From DATLNF01 sp963765815 (GTDB taxonomy: Bacteria; Actinomycetota; Actinomycetes; BP-191): a stretch of 64,000 bases of DNA. The notes under the pieces were generated by a model. That model saw only the letters and a program-made list of their open reading frames with translations. It made no database searches and had not been told where the DNA came from. The stretch is from contig CAVXXT010000003.1 of assembly GCA_963765815.1 (NCBI GenBank), forward strand, positions 248,001 to 312,000, given 5' to 3'. Of the stretch, positions 34,923 through 43,659 are shown one piece after another (position 1 is the first letter of the stretch; each line of letters begins with the position of its first letter). The position numbers and the translations under genes were made by a program.

Positions 34923-35237
34923 CTAGCCGGGGACGACTGAGCTGGGGCTGGAGATCTCGTCTGGGCTGACCGCTACGGCCGGGTCCTCGACGAGCTTGGC
35001 GACGGCGCCACGGGCGAACCGCAGCTCGACGCCGGGCGCGACCTCGATCCGGACGTCCTCGTCGTCGACGGCCACGACGGTGCCGTAGAGGCCGGCAGTG
35101 GTCATGACCTGCTGGCCGGCCGAGAGCGACGCCTGCGTCTGCTGTACCGCGCGCAGCCGTGCCTTCTGCGGCCGGATCGCGAGCACGTAGAACCCGCCGA
35201 CGAGTACGACGAGGAACAGCGGGGAGAGGGCGTCCAC
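34923..35237 (-). CDS. yajC: Preprotein translocase subunit YajC
   Basis: The 104-residue protein starts at GTG. It has one N-terminal membrane segment (SPLFLVVLVGGFYVLAI) followed by RPQKARLRAVQQTQASL, GQQVMTTAGLYGTVVAVDDE and VAPGVELRFARGAVAKL, the YajC pattern. It is an accessory part of the SecDF complex. It lies 15 bases upstream of secD on the same strand, as expected for a yajC-secD-secF operon. Confidence 0.93.
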   Translation of the reverse strand: MDALSPLFLVVLVGGFYVLAIRPQKARLRAVQQTQASLSAGQQVMTTAGLYGTVVAVDDEDVRIEVAPGVELRFARGAVAKLVEDPAVAVSPDEISSPSSVVPG

Positions 35238-35312
35238 GAGCGGATCAGGCCTTCCGGATCAGGGCGTCGCGGGTCGTCCGGCCGAGTGCTGCCGGGCGTC
35301 AGCGGACGTGGC

Positions 35313-35341
35313 GACGGCCACAGCAATACGCCGTGGCCGTT
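35313..35341. terminator. Hairpin between the antiporter gene and yajC, possible terminator
   Basis: An 8-base perfect stem (35314-35321 with 35333-35340) and an 11-base loop lie in the 161-base gap between the end of the cation/proton antiporter gene (35399) and the start of yajC (35237), on the minus-strand path. No T-run follows. It could end the antiporter transcript and isolate the Sec operon. Confidence 0.45.
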
Positions 35342-35398
35342 CGCCGGATTCTACAGGGGGTCAGGACGGCGGAACAACGACCACCCGCCGCGCCGCGC

Positions 35399-36886
35399 TC
35401 AGTCCGCGCCGTGCTCGCCGAACCAGCCGGCCAGCTCGCCTCGCCGGCTGACCGCCCGCAGCCGGCGCTGGGAGGCTGCCCGCACGCCGTCCGTGGCGAT
35501 CACCAGCAGCTGGTCCCCGGAACGCAGCACGGTCTCCTCGTCCGGGACGAAGGTGCGTCCCTGCCGTACGACGAGCGTCACCAGCGCCCCCGGCGGGAGG
35601 CGCAGAGAGCGGATCGTCGTCCCGTGCAGGCCGGATCCGCGCGGCACCCGCAGCTCGAGCAGGTCGGCCGACATCGTCTCGAGCGGTGCCGACTCGACCC
35701 GAAGGTCGGTCAACGCGTCGTCGTCGAGCGCGCCCAGGCGCCGGGCGACCGCCGGGAGGGTGGTGCCCTGCAGGAGCGTGAGCACCACGATGAGCACGAA
35801 CACGACCTCGATCAGGTCGCTGGTCCCCGGGACGCGATACGTGACGGGGATGGTCGCCAGCACGATCGGGACGGCGCCGCGCAGTCCCGCCCAGGACACC
35901 AGAGCGATCTCGCTGCGACGCAGGAACCAGCCGCCGGCGACCAGCACGGACAGCGGACGGGCGACGACGAGCAGGACGGCCGCCGCGACGAGAGCCGGGC
36001 CGACCGCGTCGGGCAGCCGGCCGGGGCTGATGAGCAGTCCGAGCATCACGAACAGCCCGATCTGCGCGAGCCAGCCGAGCCCTTCGACCACGGCACGCGT
36101 CGCCTGCTGGTGCGGGAGTCGCGTCCGGCCGAGAGCGACGGCAGCGACGTACACCGCGAGGAACCCGCTGCCGTGCAGCACAGTGGACGCGCCGTACGCC
36201 AGCAGCGTGGTCGCGAGCACCGCGAGCGGGTACAGGCCGGCGGCCGGCAGGGCGGCGACCCGGAGCGTGGCCGAGCCGAGCAGTCCGAGGGCGAGCCCCA
36301 CCGCGGTGCCGACGATCACCTCGAGGACGGCGTGGCCGACGACCGACCCGACGTCGGCGCCGCCGTCGGCGCTCAACGCGATGACGACGATCACCGCGAG
36401 CGGGTCGTTGGTGCCGGACTCGGTCTCCAGGATCCCGGCAAGCCGTCGGCGCAGCGGCAGCCCGCGCAGGGTGGCGAAGATCGCCGCCGCGTCCGTCGAG
36501 GAGACGATCGCGCCGACGAGCAGCGCGACCCGCCACGGTGTGTCGAGCAGGACGTGCATCGCCAGCCCCACGACGGCGACGCTGACCGCCACCCCGACCG
36601 TCGACAGCGCGGCGGCCACCGGGAGCGCGCGCCGGACGCTGGGCCAGTGTGCGGAGAGCCCGCCTTCGGCCAGGATCACGAGCAGCGCGCCGAGGCCGAG
36701 GTTCTGCGCGAGCTGTGCGTCGTCGAACGCAACCCCGAGGCCGGCCTCGCCCAGCACGACCCCGAGGCCGAGGTAGGCGGCCAGGCTCGGCACGCCGACC
36801 CTCGACGTCACGCGCACCGCACCTACCGCGACCAGGAGCAGCGCGCCCACGACGAGGACCACCAGGTCGAACTCGTGCGGCGACAT
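35399..36886 (-). CDS. Potassium/proton or sodium/proton antiporter, CPA1 (NhaP2-like)
   Basis: The 495-residue protein has about twelve membrane segments in the first 390 residues. VGVPSLAAYLGLGVVLGEAG is a CPA-type start, and GAIVSSTDAAAIFATLRG then LRRRLAGILETESGTNDPLAV carry the ND pair and conserved acidic residues of NhaP2-type transporters. Residues 410-495 are an RCK_C (TrkA_C) regulatory domain with LRVPRGSGLHGTTIRSL. It exchanges K+ or Na+ for H+ in pH and potassium homeostasis; the ion is not certain. It stands alone between the small plus-strand gene and yajC. Confidence 0.85.
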   Translation of the reverse strand: MSPHEFDLVVLVVGALLLVAVGAVRVTSRVGVPSLAAYLGLGVVLGEAGLGVAFDDAQLAQNLGLGALLVILAEGGLSAHWPSVRRALPVAAALSTVGVAVSVAVVGLAMHVLLDTPWRVALLVGAIVSSTDAAAIFATLRGLPLRRRLAGILETESGTNDPLAVIVVIALSADGGADVGSVVGHAVLEVIVGTAVGLALGLLGSATLRVAALPAAGLYPLAVLATTLLAYGASTVLHGSGFLAVYVAAVALGRTRLPHQQATRAVVEGLGWLAQIGLFVMLGLLISPGRLPDAVGPALVAAAVLLVVARPLSVLVAGGWFLRRSEIALVSWAGLRGAVPIVLATIPVTYRVPGTSDLIEVVFVLIVVLTLLQGTTLPAVARRLGALDDDALTDLRVESAPLETMSADLLELRVPRGSGLHGTTIRSLRLPPGALVTLVVRQGRTFVPDEETVLRSGDQLLVIATDGVRAASQRRLRAVSRRGELAGWFGEHGAD

Positions 36887-37092
36887 CGCGACCTCGCGGT
36901 GGTCCGGCGGAGGTCACGACGCTACCGGCACGCGACACGCGGCCGCACCTGAGCCGCGGACCAGGCGTCAAGTGCCATCGTGGTGGGGACTAGTCACACC
37001 GGACGGTTTTCCGAACCACCCGCATCCAACGGGCCTGCTGGCTCGTCCTATACAGAGAAGGCGTCGAAGAAGAGTCGATCCCGAGCGACGAC

Positions 37093-37100
37093 GAGGAGGA
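37093..37100 (+). promoter_or_regulatory. Strong Shine-Dalgarno site of the 49-residue gene
   Basis: The sequence GAGGAGGA ends 5 bases before the GTG at 37105. It is nearly fully complementary to the 16S rRNA 3' end and is stronger than the sites of most other genes in the window. It supports translation of the following short frame. Confidence 0.6.
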
Positions 37101-37104
37101 AGCC

Positions 37105-37254
37105 GTGAAGCAGACCCGGATCATGCGGCCCGTCCGGACCTCTCGTCGCCCCGAGCCGGCCCTGCCGTCGGTCGTCCCCACGTCGCCGACCTCCAGCACG
37201 AGTGCCGCTGGCGCGACGCTCACCCGCATCGACCGGCTGCTGAACGGCCGATAG
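37105..37254 (+). CDS. Small basic protein of 49 residues, unknown
   Basis: A short frame from GTG at 37105 to TAG at 37252-37254, too short for usual ORF cut-offs. The product starts VKQTRIMRPVRTSRRPEP, has a Pro/Ser/Thr-rich middle, and ends with TLTRIDRLLNGR, an amphipathic C-terminal helix. Support comes from the strong ribosome site and its placement in the gap between ruvB and the antiporter, convergent with ruvB (the two stops are 17 bases apart). No family is recognised. It could be a regulatory or DNA- or membrane-binding peptide; it could also be non-coding. Confidence 0.45.
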   Translation: MKQTRIMRPVRTSRRPEPALPSVVPTSPTSSTSAAGATLTRIDRLLNGR

Positions 37255-37271
37255 CCGGCGTACGCCGACGC

Positions 37272-38336
37272 TCAGTCCGCCGGCCCGGTCCCCAGGTCGT
37301 CGAAGAGCACCGGCGTCATCGGCGCCGCCACCGGCGGCCGCAGCCCCAGGTGGGTCCACGCCGCCGGAGTCGCGACCCGGCCACGCGGGGTCCGCGCGAG
37401 CAGCCCGGCTCGCACGAGGAACGGCTCGGCGACCTCCTCGACCGTCTCCGGCTCCTCCCCCACGGCGACCGCGATGGTCGTCAGGCCCACCGGCCCGCCC
37501 CCGAAGCGCCGGATGATCGCGTCGAGCACTGACCGGTCGAGCCGGTCCAGGCCCAGTGCGTCGACCTCGTACAGCGCCAGCGCCTCCTGGGCGACCGGAC
37601 GGGTGACGACGCCGTCGGCGCGCACCTCGGCGAAGTCGCGGACCCGGCGCAGCAGCCGGTTGGCGATCCGCGGCGTGCCGCGGGATCGGCCGGCGATCTC
37701 GTCGGCGCCGTCGGCGTCGAGCCGGACGCCCAGCAGCCGGGCGGAGCGGGTGAGCACGCGGGCCAGCTCGGCCGGCTCGTAGAGCTCCATCCGGGCGACG
37801 AAGCCGAACCGGTCGCGCATCGGGCTGGTGAGCAGGCCGGAGCGGGTGGTCGCGCCGACCAGGGTGAACGGCTCGAGCGGCACCTGGATCGCCGTCGCGC
37901 CCGGCCCCTTGCCGACCACGACGTCGATGCGGAAGTCCTCCATCGCGGAGTAGAGCAGCTCCTCCGCGGGCCGGCTCATCCGGTGGATCTCGTCGATGAA
38001 GAGGACCTCACCGGCCGCGACGGCGGTGACGATCGCGGCCAGATCGCCCGGCCGCTCGATCGCCGGGCCGCTCGTGACGCGGATCGGCACGCCCATCTCG
38101 GCGGCCACGATCATCGCCAGCGACGTCTTGCCGGTGCCCGGCGGGCCGGCCAGCAGGATGTGGTCGGGCGGGGTGCCGCGCGCCTTGGCGCCGGCCAGCA
38201 CGACCGCCAGCTGCTCGCGGACCCGCTCCTGCCCGACGAACTCCTCGAGGTTGCGCGGGCGCAGCGACGACTCGGCCTCGCGCTCGTCCGGCGTGGCCTG
38301 CGGGGTGAGCGGCACGGCGTCCGGCGTATCGGTCAT
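37272..38336 (-). CDS. ruvB: Holliday junction branch migration helicase RuvB
   Basis: The 354-residue AAA ATPase is of normal length. LRPRNLEEFVGQERVREQLA opens the core, LLAGPPGTGKTSLAMIVA is Walker A, and EVLFIDEIHRM Walker B. LVGATTRSGLLTSPMRDRFG is sensor 1/arginine finger, RGTPRIANRLLRRVRDFA sensor 2, and the C-terminal winged helix contains GLTTIAVAVGEEPETVEEV. It drives branch migration with RuvA in recombinational repair. Its start overlaps the ruvA stop by 4 bases. Confidence 0.95.
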   Translation of the reverse strand: MTDTPDAVPLTPQATPDEREAESSLRPRNLEEFVGQERVREQLAVVLAGAKARGTPPDHILLAGPPGTGKTSLAMIVAAEMGVPIRVTSGPAIERPGDLAAIVTAVAAGEVLFIDEIHRMSRPAEELLYSAMEDFRIDVVVGKGPGATAIQVPLEPFTLVGATTRSGLLTSPMRDRFGFVARMELYEPAELARVLTRSARLLGVRLDADGADEIAGRSRGTPRIANRLLRRVRDFAEVRADGVVTRPVAQEALALYEVDALGLDRLDRSVLDAIIRRFGGGPVGLTTIAVAVGEEPETVEEVAEPFLVRAGLLARTPRGRVATPAAWTHLGLRPPVAAPMTPVLFDDLGTGPAD

Positions 38337-38926
38337 CGGCGGTCCAGGGCGCGCAGGGCGAGCTTGAGCGCGCCGCCGAGGTCACCCTCGTCGAGGTCAG
38401 CGGGCAGCGCGGCCACCGCCTCGTCGGCCTCACGTCCCGGATAGCCCAGGCCGACCAGCGCCTCGCGGACGTAGCCGCGGGCCGAGGCCGGGCCCGTCGT
38501 CGCCGCGCCGGACCCGCCGGCGCCGACCGGGCCGAGCCGGTCCTTGAGCTCGAGGACAATCCGCTGCGCGCCCTTGCGCCCGATGCCGGGGACGAGGGTG
38601 AGCGCCGCGAGGTCCTCGGTGGCCACGGCCCGGCGTACGGCGTCGGGGGCGTGCACCGCGAGCACGGCCTGGGCGAGCCGCGGGCCGACCCCGGTCGCGG
38701 TCTGCAGCAGCTCGAAGACGACCCGCTCGTCGGCGGTGGCGAAGCCGAACAGGGTGAGGGAGTCCTCGCGGACGACGAGGACGGTCGCCAGCGTCGCGGT
38801 CTCCCCCACCCGCAGGCCGGCCAGCGTCCCGGGCGTGCAGTGCACGAGCAGACCTGCCCCGCCGACCTCGACGATGGCGGAGTCGGGCGCGAGCGCGGCC
38901 ACCCGGCCGGTCACCGACGCGATCAT
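38333..38926 (-). CDS. ruvA: Holliday junction branch migration protein RuvA
   Basis: From the ATG at 38926 the protein has 197 residues. MIASVTGRVAALAPDSAIVE is the start of the OB-fold domain, and VGPRLAQAVLAVHAPD and VPGIGRKGAQRIVLELKDRL are its two helix-hairpin-helix motifs. A Gly/Ala-rich linker leads to domain III (VREALVGLGYPGREADEAV), which binds RuvB. The ATG overlaps the ruvC stop by 4 bases (ATGA). Confidence 0.94.
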   Translation of the reverse strand: MIASVTGRVAALAPDSAIVEVGGAGLLVHCTPGTLAGLRVGETATLATVLVVREDSLTLFGFATADERVVFELLQTATGVGPRLAQAVLAVHAPDAVRRAVATEDLAALTLVPGIGRKGAQRIVLELKDRLGPVGAGGSGAATTGPASARGYVREALVGLGYPGREADEAVAALPADLDEGDLGGALKLALRALDRR

Positions 38927-39439
38927 CGGGCCGCCGCTGCGACCGCCGCGGCCAGTCGGTCGCCGGCCGGACCGCGCCAGAGATGGCAGATGGCCAGCGC
39001 GAGCGCGTCGCTGGCGTCGGCCGGCGTGGGCACCGCCGGCAGGCGCAGCAGCCGGGTGACCATCGTGGCGACCTGGGCCTTGTCGGCCCGGCCGGAGCCG
39101 CTGACCGCCGCCTTGACCTCGCTCGGCGTGTGCAGCGCGACCGGCAGGCCGGCCCGGGCGGCGCAGAGCAGCGCGACGGCGCCGGCCTGTGCGGTGCCCA
39201 TGACGGTGCGCACGTTGTGCTGGCTGAACACCCGCTCCACGGCGACCGCGGTCGGCTGGTACGTCGTGATCCACCGGTCGAACGCGTCCTCGAGAGCGAG
39301 CAGCCGGGTGGCGACGTGGTCGGCCGGTGGGGTGCTTCACGACGTCGACCGCGACGAGGGTCAGCCGGCCGCCGGCGCCGGAGTCGACCACGCCCAGGCC
39401 GCACCGGGTGAGGCCGGGGTCGATGCCGAGCACGCGCAC
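38923..39439 (-). CDS. ruvC: Crossover junction endodeoxyribonuclease RuvC (one frameshift in this sequence)
   Basis: A GTG at 39439 begins VRVLGIDPGLTRCGLGVVD with the first catalytic Asp. After VVKHP the frame changes near 39330. One excess base in that stretch, when dropped, leads into ADHVATRLLALEDAF and VAVERVFSQHNVRTVMGTAQ with the catalytic Glu, then SEVKAAVSGSGRADKAQV and ASDALALAICH. The 517-base span is 1 modulo 3, matching one extra base. The corrected protein is 171 residues, normal for RuvC. It cuts Holliday junctions after RuvAB branch migration. It is first in ruvC-ruvA-ruvB. Confidence 0.9.
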
Positions 39440-39535
39440 TTCGGGCCCTCCGTCACGCGAACAGGTGTTCGACGGCAACTGTAGCCCGCGACTACGTCGT
39501 ACCGGCGCAGGTTCGCCGATCGGTGTGTCGGAGGC

Positions 39536-40287
39536 CTACCCGACGGATTCGAGGACCTCGTCGGAGACGTCGAAGTTGGCCCACACGTTCTGCACGTCGT
39601 CGAGGTCGTCGAGCAGGTCGACCAGCTTCAGCACCTTGCTTGGCGACCTCGTCGTCGAGCGGCACCGACATCGACGGCAGGAAGGTGAGCTCGGCCGACT
39701 CGACCGGCAGGCCGGCCGCGTCGAGGGCGACCCGCACCGCGTGCAGGTCGGTGGCCTCGCTGACGACCTCGAACGTCTCGCCGAGGTCGTTGACCTCCTC
39801 GGCGCCCGCGTCGAGCACCGCCGGTCAGGACGTCGTCCTCCGTGCGGCCCGCCGGCCGGCACCAGCGCGACGCCCTTGCGGGTGAAGAGGTAGGCCACCG
39901 AGCCGGGGTCGGCGAGCGCGCCGCCGTTGCGGGTGAAGACGGTGCGCACCTCGGACGCGGCACGGTTGCGGTTGTCGGTCAGGCACTCGACCAGAACCGC
40001 AACTCCCCCGGGGCGTAGCCCTCGTACATGATCGACTCGTAGTTGGCGCCGTCGGCGAGCTCACCCGAACCGCGCTTGACCGCGCGCTCGATGTTCTCGA
40101 CCGGGACCGACTCCTTGCGCGCCTTGGCGATGGCGTCAGCGAGCGTCGGGTTGCCGTTGGGGTCGCCGCCGCCGGTGCGAGCAGCGACCTCGATGGTCTT
40201 GATGAGCTTGGCGAAGAGCTTGCTCCGCTTGGCGTCCTTGGCCGCCTTCTGGTGCTTGGTGGTGGCCCACTTGGAATGCCCGCTCAC
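39536..40287 (-). CDS. yebC: YebC/PmpR-family transcriptional regulator (frameshifted in this sequence)
   Basis: The N-terminus MSGHSKWATTKHQKAAKDAK is the family hallmark, followed by AKARKESVPVENIERAVKRG. The later parts are present in other frames: VLVECLTDNRNRAASEVRTV, FTRNGGALADPGSVAYLF, EEVNDLGETFEVVSEATDLH and VLKLVDLLDDLDDVQNVW. I locate extra bases near 39641, 39828 and 39845 and a missing G in a G-run near 40005, a net of +2, which matches the 752-base length (2 modulo 3). The corrected length is 249 residues, the family norm. It binds DNA or aids translation of Pro-rich proteins; the precise role in actinomycetes is open. Confidence 0.88.
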
Positions 40288-40302
40288 TGCTGCCTCCGCG
40301 TC

Positions 40303-40904
40303 TCAAGCTCCCGACCTGGTGCGCACGATGTCGCAGAACAGGCCGTGCACCCGGCGGTCGCCGGTGAGCTCGGGGTGGAACGACGTCGCCAGGACGTCGC
40401 CCTGCCGTACGGCGACGATCCTACCGGCGTGCTCGCCCAGCACCTCCACGTCGGGGCCGGCCTCCTCGACCCACGGGGCGCGGATGAAGACCGCGTGCAC
40501 CGGTCCGTCGGCTATCCCTCTGAGGTCGACGTCCGCCTCGAACGAGTCGACCTGGCGGCCGAAGGCGTTGCGTCGTACGGCGACGTCGAGGCCGCCGAAC
40601 AGTCGGCTGCCCGGGCCGGCCGTCGAGCACCTCGCGGGCGAGCAGGATCATGCCCGCGCAGGACCCGTACGTCGGGAGGCCGTCTGTCACCGCCTGCTGG
40701 AGCGGCTCGAGCAGGCCGAAGATGCCCGCGCAGCTTGCCGATGGTGGTCGACTCCCCGCCCGGGATGACCAGGCCGTCGACCTCGGCGAGCTCGCTCGGC
40801 CGTCGTACCTCTCGGACCTCGGCGCCGCTGTCGCGCAGTGCGCGGGCGTGCTCGCGGACGTCGCCCTGCAGGGCGAGCACGCCGATGATCGGCGTGGCTA
40901 CCAA
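40303..40904 (-). CDS. pdxT: Pyridoxal 5'-phosphate synthase glutaminase subunit PdxT (two frameshifts in this sequence)
   Basis: The likely start is a TTG at 40904 overlapping the pdxS stop; no ATG or GTG fits. PIIGVLALQGDVREHARAL and VDGLVIPGGESTTIGKL are PdxT hallmarks. After the frame change near 40731 comes LPTYGSCAGMILLAREVLDG with the catalytic Cys, and after a second near 40615 comes LFGGLDVAVRRNAFGRQ and then VLATSFHPELTGD with the catalytic His. The 602-base span is 2 modulo 3, as two extra bases predict; the corrected protein is 199 residues. It supplies ammonia from glutamine to PdxS. Confidence 0.9.
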
Positions 40905-41804
40905 CCGCGGTCGGCGTAGCGCTCCGACCGGCGGCGAGGGTGTCGACGGTTGATGCCGACCATGGCCTCGCCGAGGCCGCGCGAGACCTTCGCGACGATC
41001 GACGGGTCGGTCGTAGAAGGTCGTCGCCTCGACGATCGCGCGGGCGCGGGCGGCCGGGTCGCCGGACTTGAAGATGCCGGAGCCGACGAAGACGCCGTCG
41101 GCGCCGAGCTGCATCATCATCGCCGCGTCGGCCGGGGTCGCGATGCCGCCGGCGGTGAAGAGCACGACGGGCAGCGCGCCCGGCGCGGCTACATCGGCAA
41201 CCAGGTCGTACGGCGCCCGCAGCTCCTTCGCGGCGGCGTACAGCTCGGTGTCGTCGAGCGTGGTCGAGCCGGCGGATCTCGCCGGTGATCGAGCGCATGT
41301 GCCGGGTGGCCTCGACGACGTTGCCGGTGCCCGCCTCGCCCTTGGAGCGGATCATCGCCGCGCCCTCGGAGATCCGGCGCAGCGCCTCGCCGAGGTTGGT
41401 CGCGCCGCAGACGAACGGGACGGTGAACGCGCCACTTGTCGATGTGGTGCGCCTCGTCGGCGGGGGTGAGGACCTCGGACTCGTCGATGTAGTCGACCCC
41501 GAGCGACTGCAGCACCTGCGCCTCGACGAAGTGGCCGATGCGCGCCTTGGCCATGACTGGGATGGAGACCGCGGCGATGATGCCGTCGATCATGTCCGGG
41601 TCGCTCATCCGGGCGACGCCGCCGTCGCGGCGGATGTCGGCGGGGACGCGCTCGAGCGCCATGACGGCGACGGCGCCGGCGTCCTCGGCGATGCTGCGCC
41701 TGCTCGGCGTTGACGACGTCCATGATGACGCCGCCCTTGAGCATCTCCGCCATGCCGCGCTTGACCCGGGCGGTACCGGTCGTGGGTGCCTCAGTGCTGC
41801 TCAT
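40898..41804 (-). CDS. pdxS: Pyridoxal 5'-phosphate synthase lyase subunit PdxS (several frameshifts in this sequence)
   Basis: The ATG at 41804 begins MSSTEAPTTGTARVKRGMAE, then MLKGGVIMDVVNAEQA with the active-site Asp region. Further parts are VMALERVPADIRRDGGVARM, KARIGHFVEAQVLQSLGVDY, ISEGAAMIRSKGEAGTGNVV (with the catalytic Lys) and LFTAGGIATPADAAMMMQL. Frame changes occur near 41695, 41433, 41269 and 41012, with a possible compensating pair near 40930. Four net extra bases match the 907-base length (1 modulo 3) and give 300 residues, the family norm. It makes PLP from ribose 5-phosphate, glyceraldehyde 3-phosphate and ammonia with PdxT. Confidence 0.9.
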
Positions 41805-41847
41805 GGCACCCATCGTACGGCGGGCGCCGGGCAGGTCGCGCCGGGGT

Positions 41848-42899
41848 TTACAGCGCCTTGATGGTGTTGGGCACGAGCAGCACCCACACCGGGCCGGGCT
41901 TGAGCGGGATGTCGGTGCCGCCGGCGTAGACGAACCGGGTGCCGTGCGTGGCGCTGGGACGCACCCACTGGCCGACGATCTTGCGACCCTCGCGGAAGAT
42001 CTCCGCCTTCCCGCCGCCGACGGTGACGCTGTACGGCGTGCGGCTGCCCGCGACGTCGACGTAGCGCGACTGGCGGATCGGGACGTACTGCACGATGACT
42101 GTTGCCCGCTCGCATCCGGGTGCCGTCGGCCATCATCGCCGGAGTGCCGTTGTTGGAGCGCAGCCACACCCGGTCGTTGGGGTCGTAGGCGAAGCCGGTG
42201 GTGGACTTGTCCGACCACGGGACGGTGATCGACGAGACCGCGGGCGACGCGGCGGCGGCGGCCGGCAGCGCACCGAAGGTGAAGCCGACCGGCTTCTCCA
42301 GCTCGCCGGTCGTACGCGAGGAGTGCAGGCGCGAGGTCGACGTGTAGAAGTTGTAGGCGTCCGCGCGCTCGCCCTTGCGGACCGTGTACGCCGCTGGCAC
42401 CGCGTCGTAGCTCACGTCGATCACCGGAGCGCCCGCCACGGTGCGCAGCACGCCCTTGTTGCCGCCGGAGAAGCCGAACAGCACCTTGCCGTACTGGCGG
42501 AGCAGCTCGAGGTCGCTCTCGCGGACGCTGCGGATCGGGCCGATCTTGTCGGCCGGCTGAGAGGAGAAGACCGCGAGGAAGCGGGTCAGCCCGGCCTCCG
42601 ACGACCTCCTCGTACACGACGTCGGCCTTGTCGAGGCCGACCTGGAACCTGCGCGCGAGCGGGGCGTTGTCGACCTTGAGCGCCAGGATCTTCCCGGGCT
42701 TGGCTTCCGGGAGACCGGTCAGCGGGGACACCAGCGCGGGGGTCGGGCTGGGCGTCGGGCTCGGGCTGTCCGACTCGCTCGCGCTCGGCGAGACGCTGGC
42801 CTTGGCGTCCTTCTTGTCGTCACCGCCGCTGCAGGCGCCGACGGTCGCGGCGAGCAGGACGGCGAGGCCGACGGCGGTCGGGCGGCGGGGCAGGCGCAC
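41848..42899 (-). CDS. DUF3048 (YerB-like) lipoprotein (two frameshifts in this sequence)
   Basis: A GTG start at 42899 gives a lipoprotein signal with the lipobox VGAC (AVLLAATVGACSGGDD). A Ser/Pro/Thr-rich linker follows, then the DUF3048 domain: PLTGLPEAKPGKILALKVDN and ADVVYEEVV. The frame changes near 42598 and 42100; the other frames hold VLFGFSGGNKGVLRTVAGAP, EKPVGFTFGALPAA, and the C-terminal IVQYVPIRQSRYVDVAGS with VLLVPNTIKAL. The 1052-base length is 2 modulo 3, consistent with two extra bases and 349 residues. It is probably anchored in the outer leaflet; the function is unknown. Confidence 0.82.
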
Positions 42900-42988
42900 G
42901 GGAACAGCTTTCGTCTGGGGGCGGTAGGTCGAGGCTACGGCAGTTGTCGCCGGGTCCTTGAGCGATCCGGGGAAGTCTGACGGCGCGG

Positions 42989-43549
42989 TCAACCTGCGGT
43001 ATCCCCGGCGCCATCCGGCAGGGCGGTGTCGTCGATCTCGAAGAAGGCTGCGGACGCGCCGAGACCTCTCGTGCGGGCGAGCAGCCCCGCGATGCGCCTG
43101 CGCCGGAGGCCGCGCAGGTCGCGTACGGCGTCGTTGTAGAACTGCCGCGCCAGGCCGACCCGGGTCGCGGCTGCGTCGAGCTCGGCCCGCAGGCGGCCCG
43201 GCTTCTCCGGCTGGGTCGACAGGTCGCCGATCGAGGGCAGCGCCGCGCGGATCGCCTTGCTCAGCTCGTTCTCCGCCCGCTCGCGGTCCGCCTCGCCCGC
43301 GGTCTGCGCGGCGACCGCGGCGTCCTCCATCGCCTCGACGAGGGCAGACGCTCCGAGCTGGTGCCGGCGGCAGTACGCCGCGAGCTCGCCGGCGGCGGCG
43401 GACCGGCGTACCAGCTGGGCGTCGAGGGCGGACCAGGCGCCCTGCATGCGGGTGCCGAGCCGGTCGAGCCGGCCGTCGGTCCAGACCAGGTAGGTCGCGA
43501 GCAGCGACAGCACGGCCACCAGCACCACGACGTACGTCAGCGGTCGCAC
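42989..43549 (-). CDS. LemA-like membrane protein
   Basis: The 186-residue protein has a single N-terminal membrane segment (TYVVVLVAVLSLLATYLVW) and a helical soluble part with GTRMQGAWSALDAQLVRRSA and RQFYNDAVRDLRGLRRRRIA, resembling the LemA family fold and its conserved YND motif. It precedes the DUF3048 lipoprotein gene by 89 bases and follows the long palindrome. LemA proteins are linked to envelope functions but have no defined activity. The assignment is by pattern, with moderate certainty. Confidence 0.65.
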   Translation of the reverse strand: MRPLTYVVVLVAVLSLLATYLVWTDGRLDRLGTRMQGAWSALDAQLVRRSAAAGELAAYCRRHQLGASALVEAMEDAAVAAQTAGEADRERAENELSKAIRAALPSIGDLSTQPEKPGRLRAELDAAATRVGLARQFYNDAVRDLRGLRRRRIAGLLARTRGLGASAAFFEIDDTALPDGAGDTAG

Positions 43550-43587
43550 CCCGCGGATGCTAGTGCCGCGAGCCCACCCCGCGACCT

Positions 43588-43647
43588 GGGAGCGTTTCAG
43601 TCACTGGAACCCGGTCCGGACGCGGGTGCAGTTACTGAAACGCTCCC
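43588..43647. repeat. 60-base near-perfect palindrome between pimA and the LemA-like gene
   Basis: The left 30 bases (43588-43617) pair with the right 30 bases (43618-43647) at 25 of 30 positions, including a perfect outer 14-base arm (GGGAGCGTTTCAGT). There is no gap at the centre. It starts 12 bases after the pimA stop on the minus strand and lies 38 bases before the LemA-like start. It may be a strong terminator, a regulator-binding site or a mobile palindromic element; no T-tract is present. Confidence 0.85.
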
Positions 43648-43659
43648 CGCTCGGGCCGA

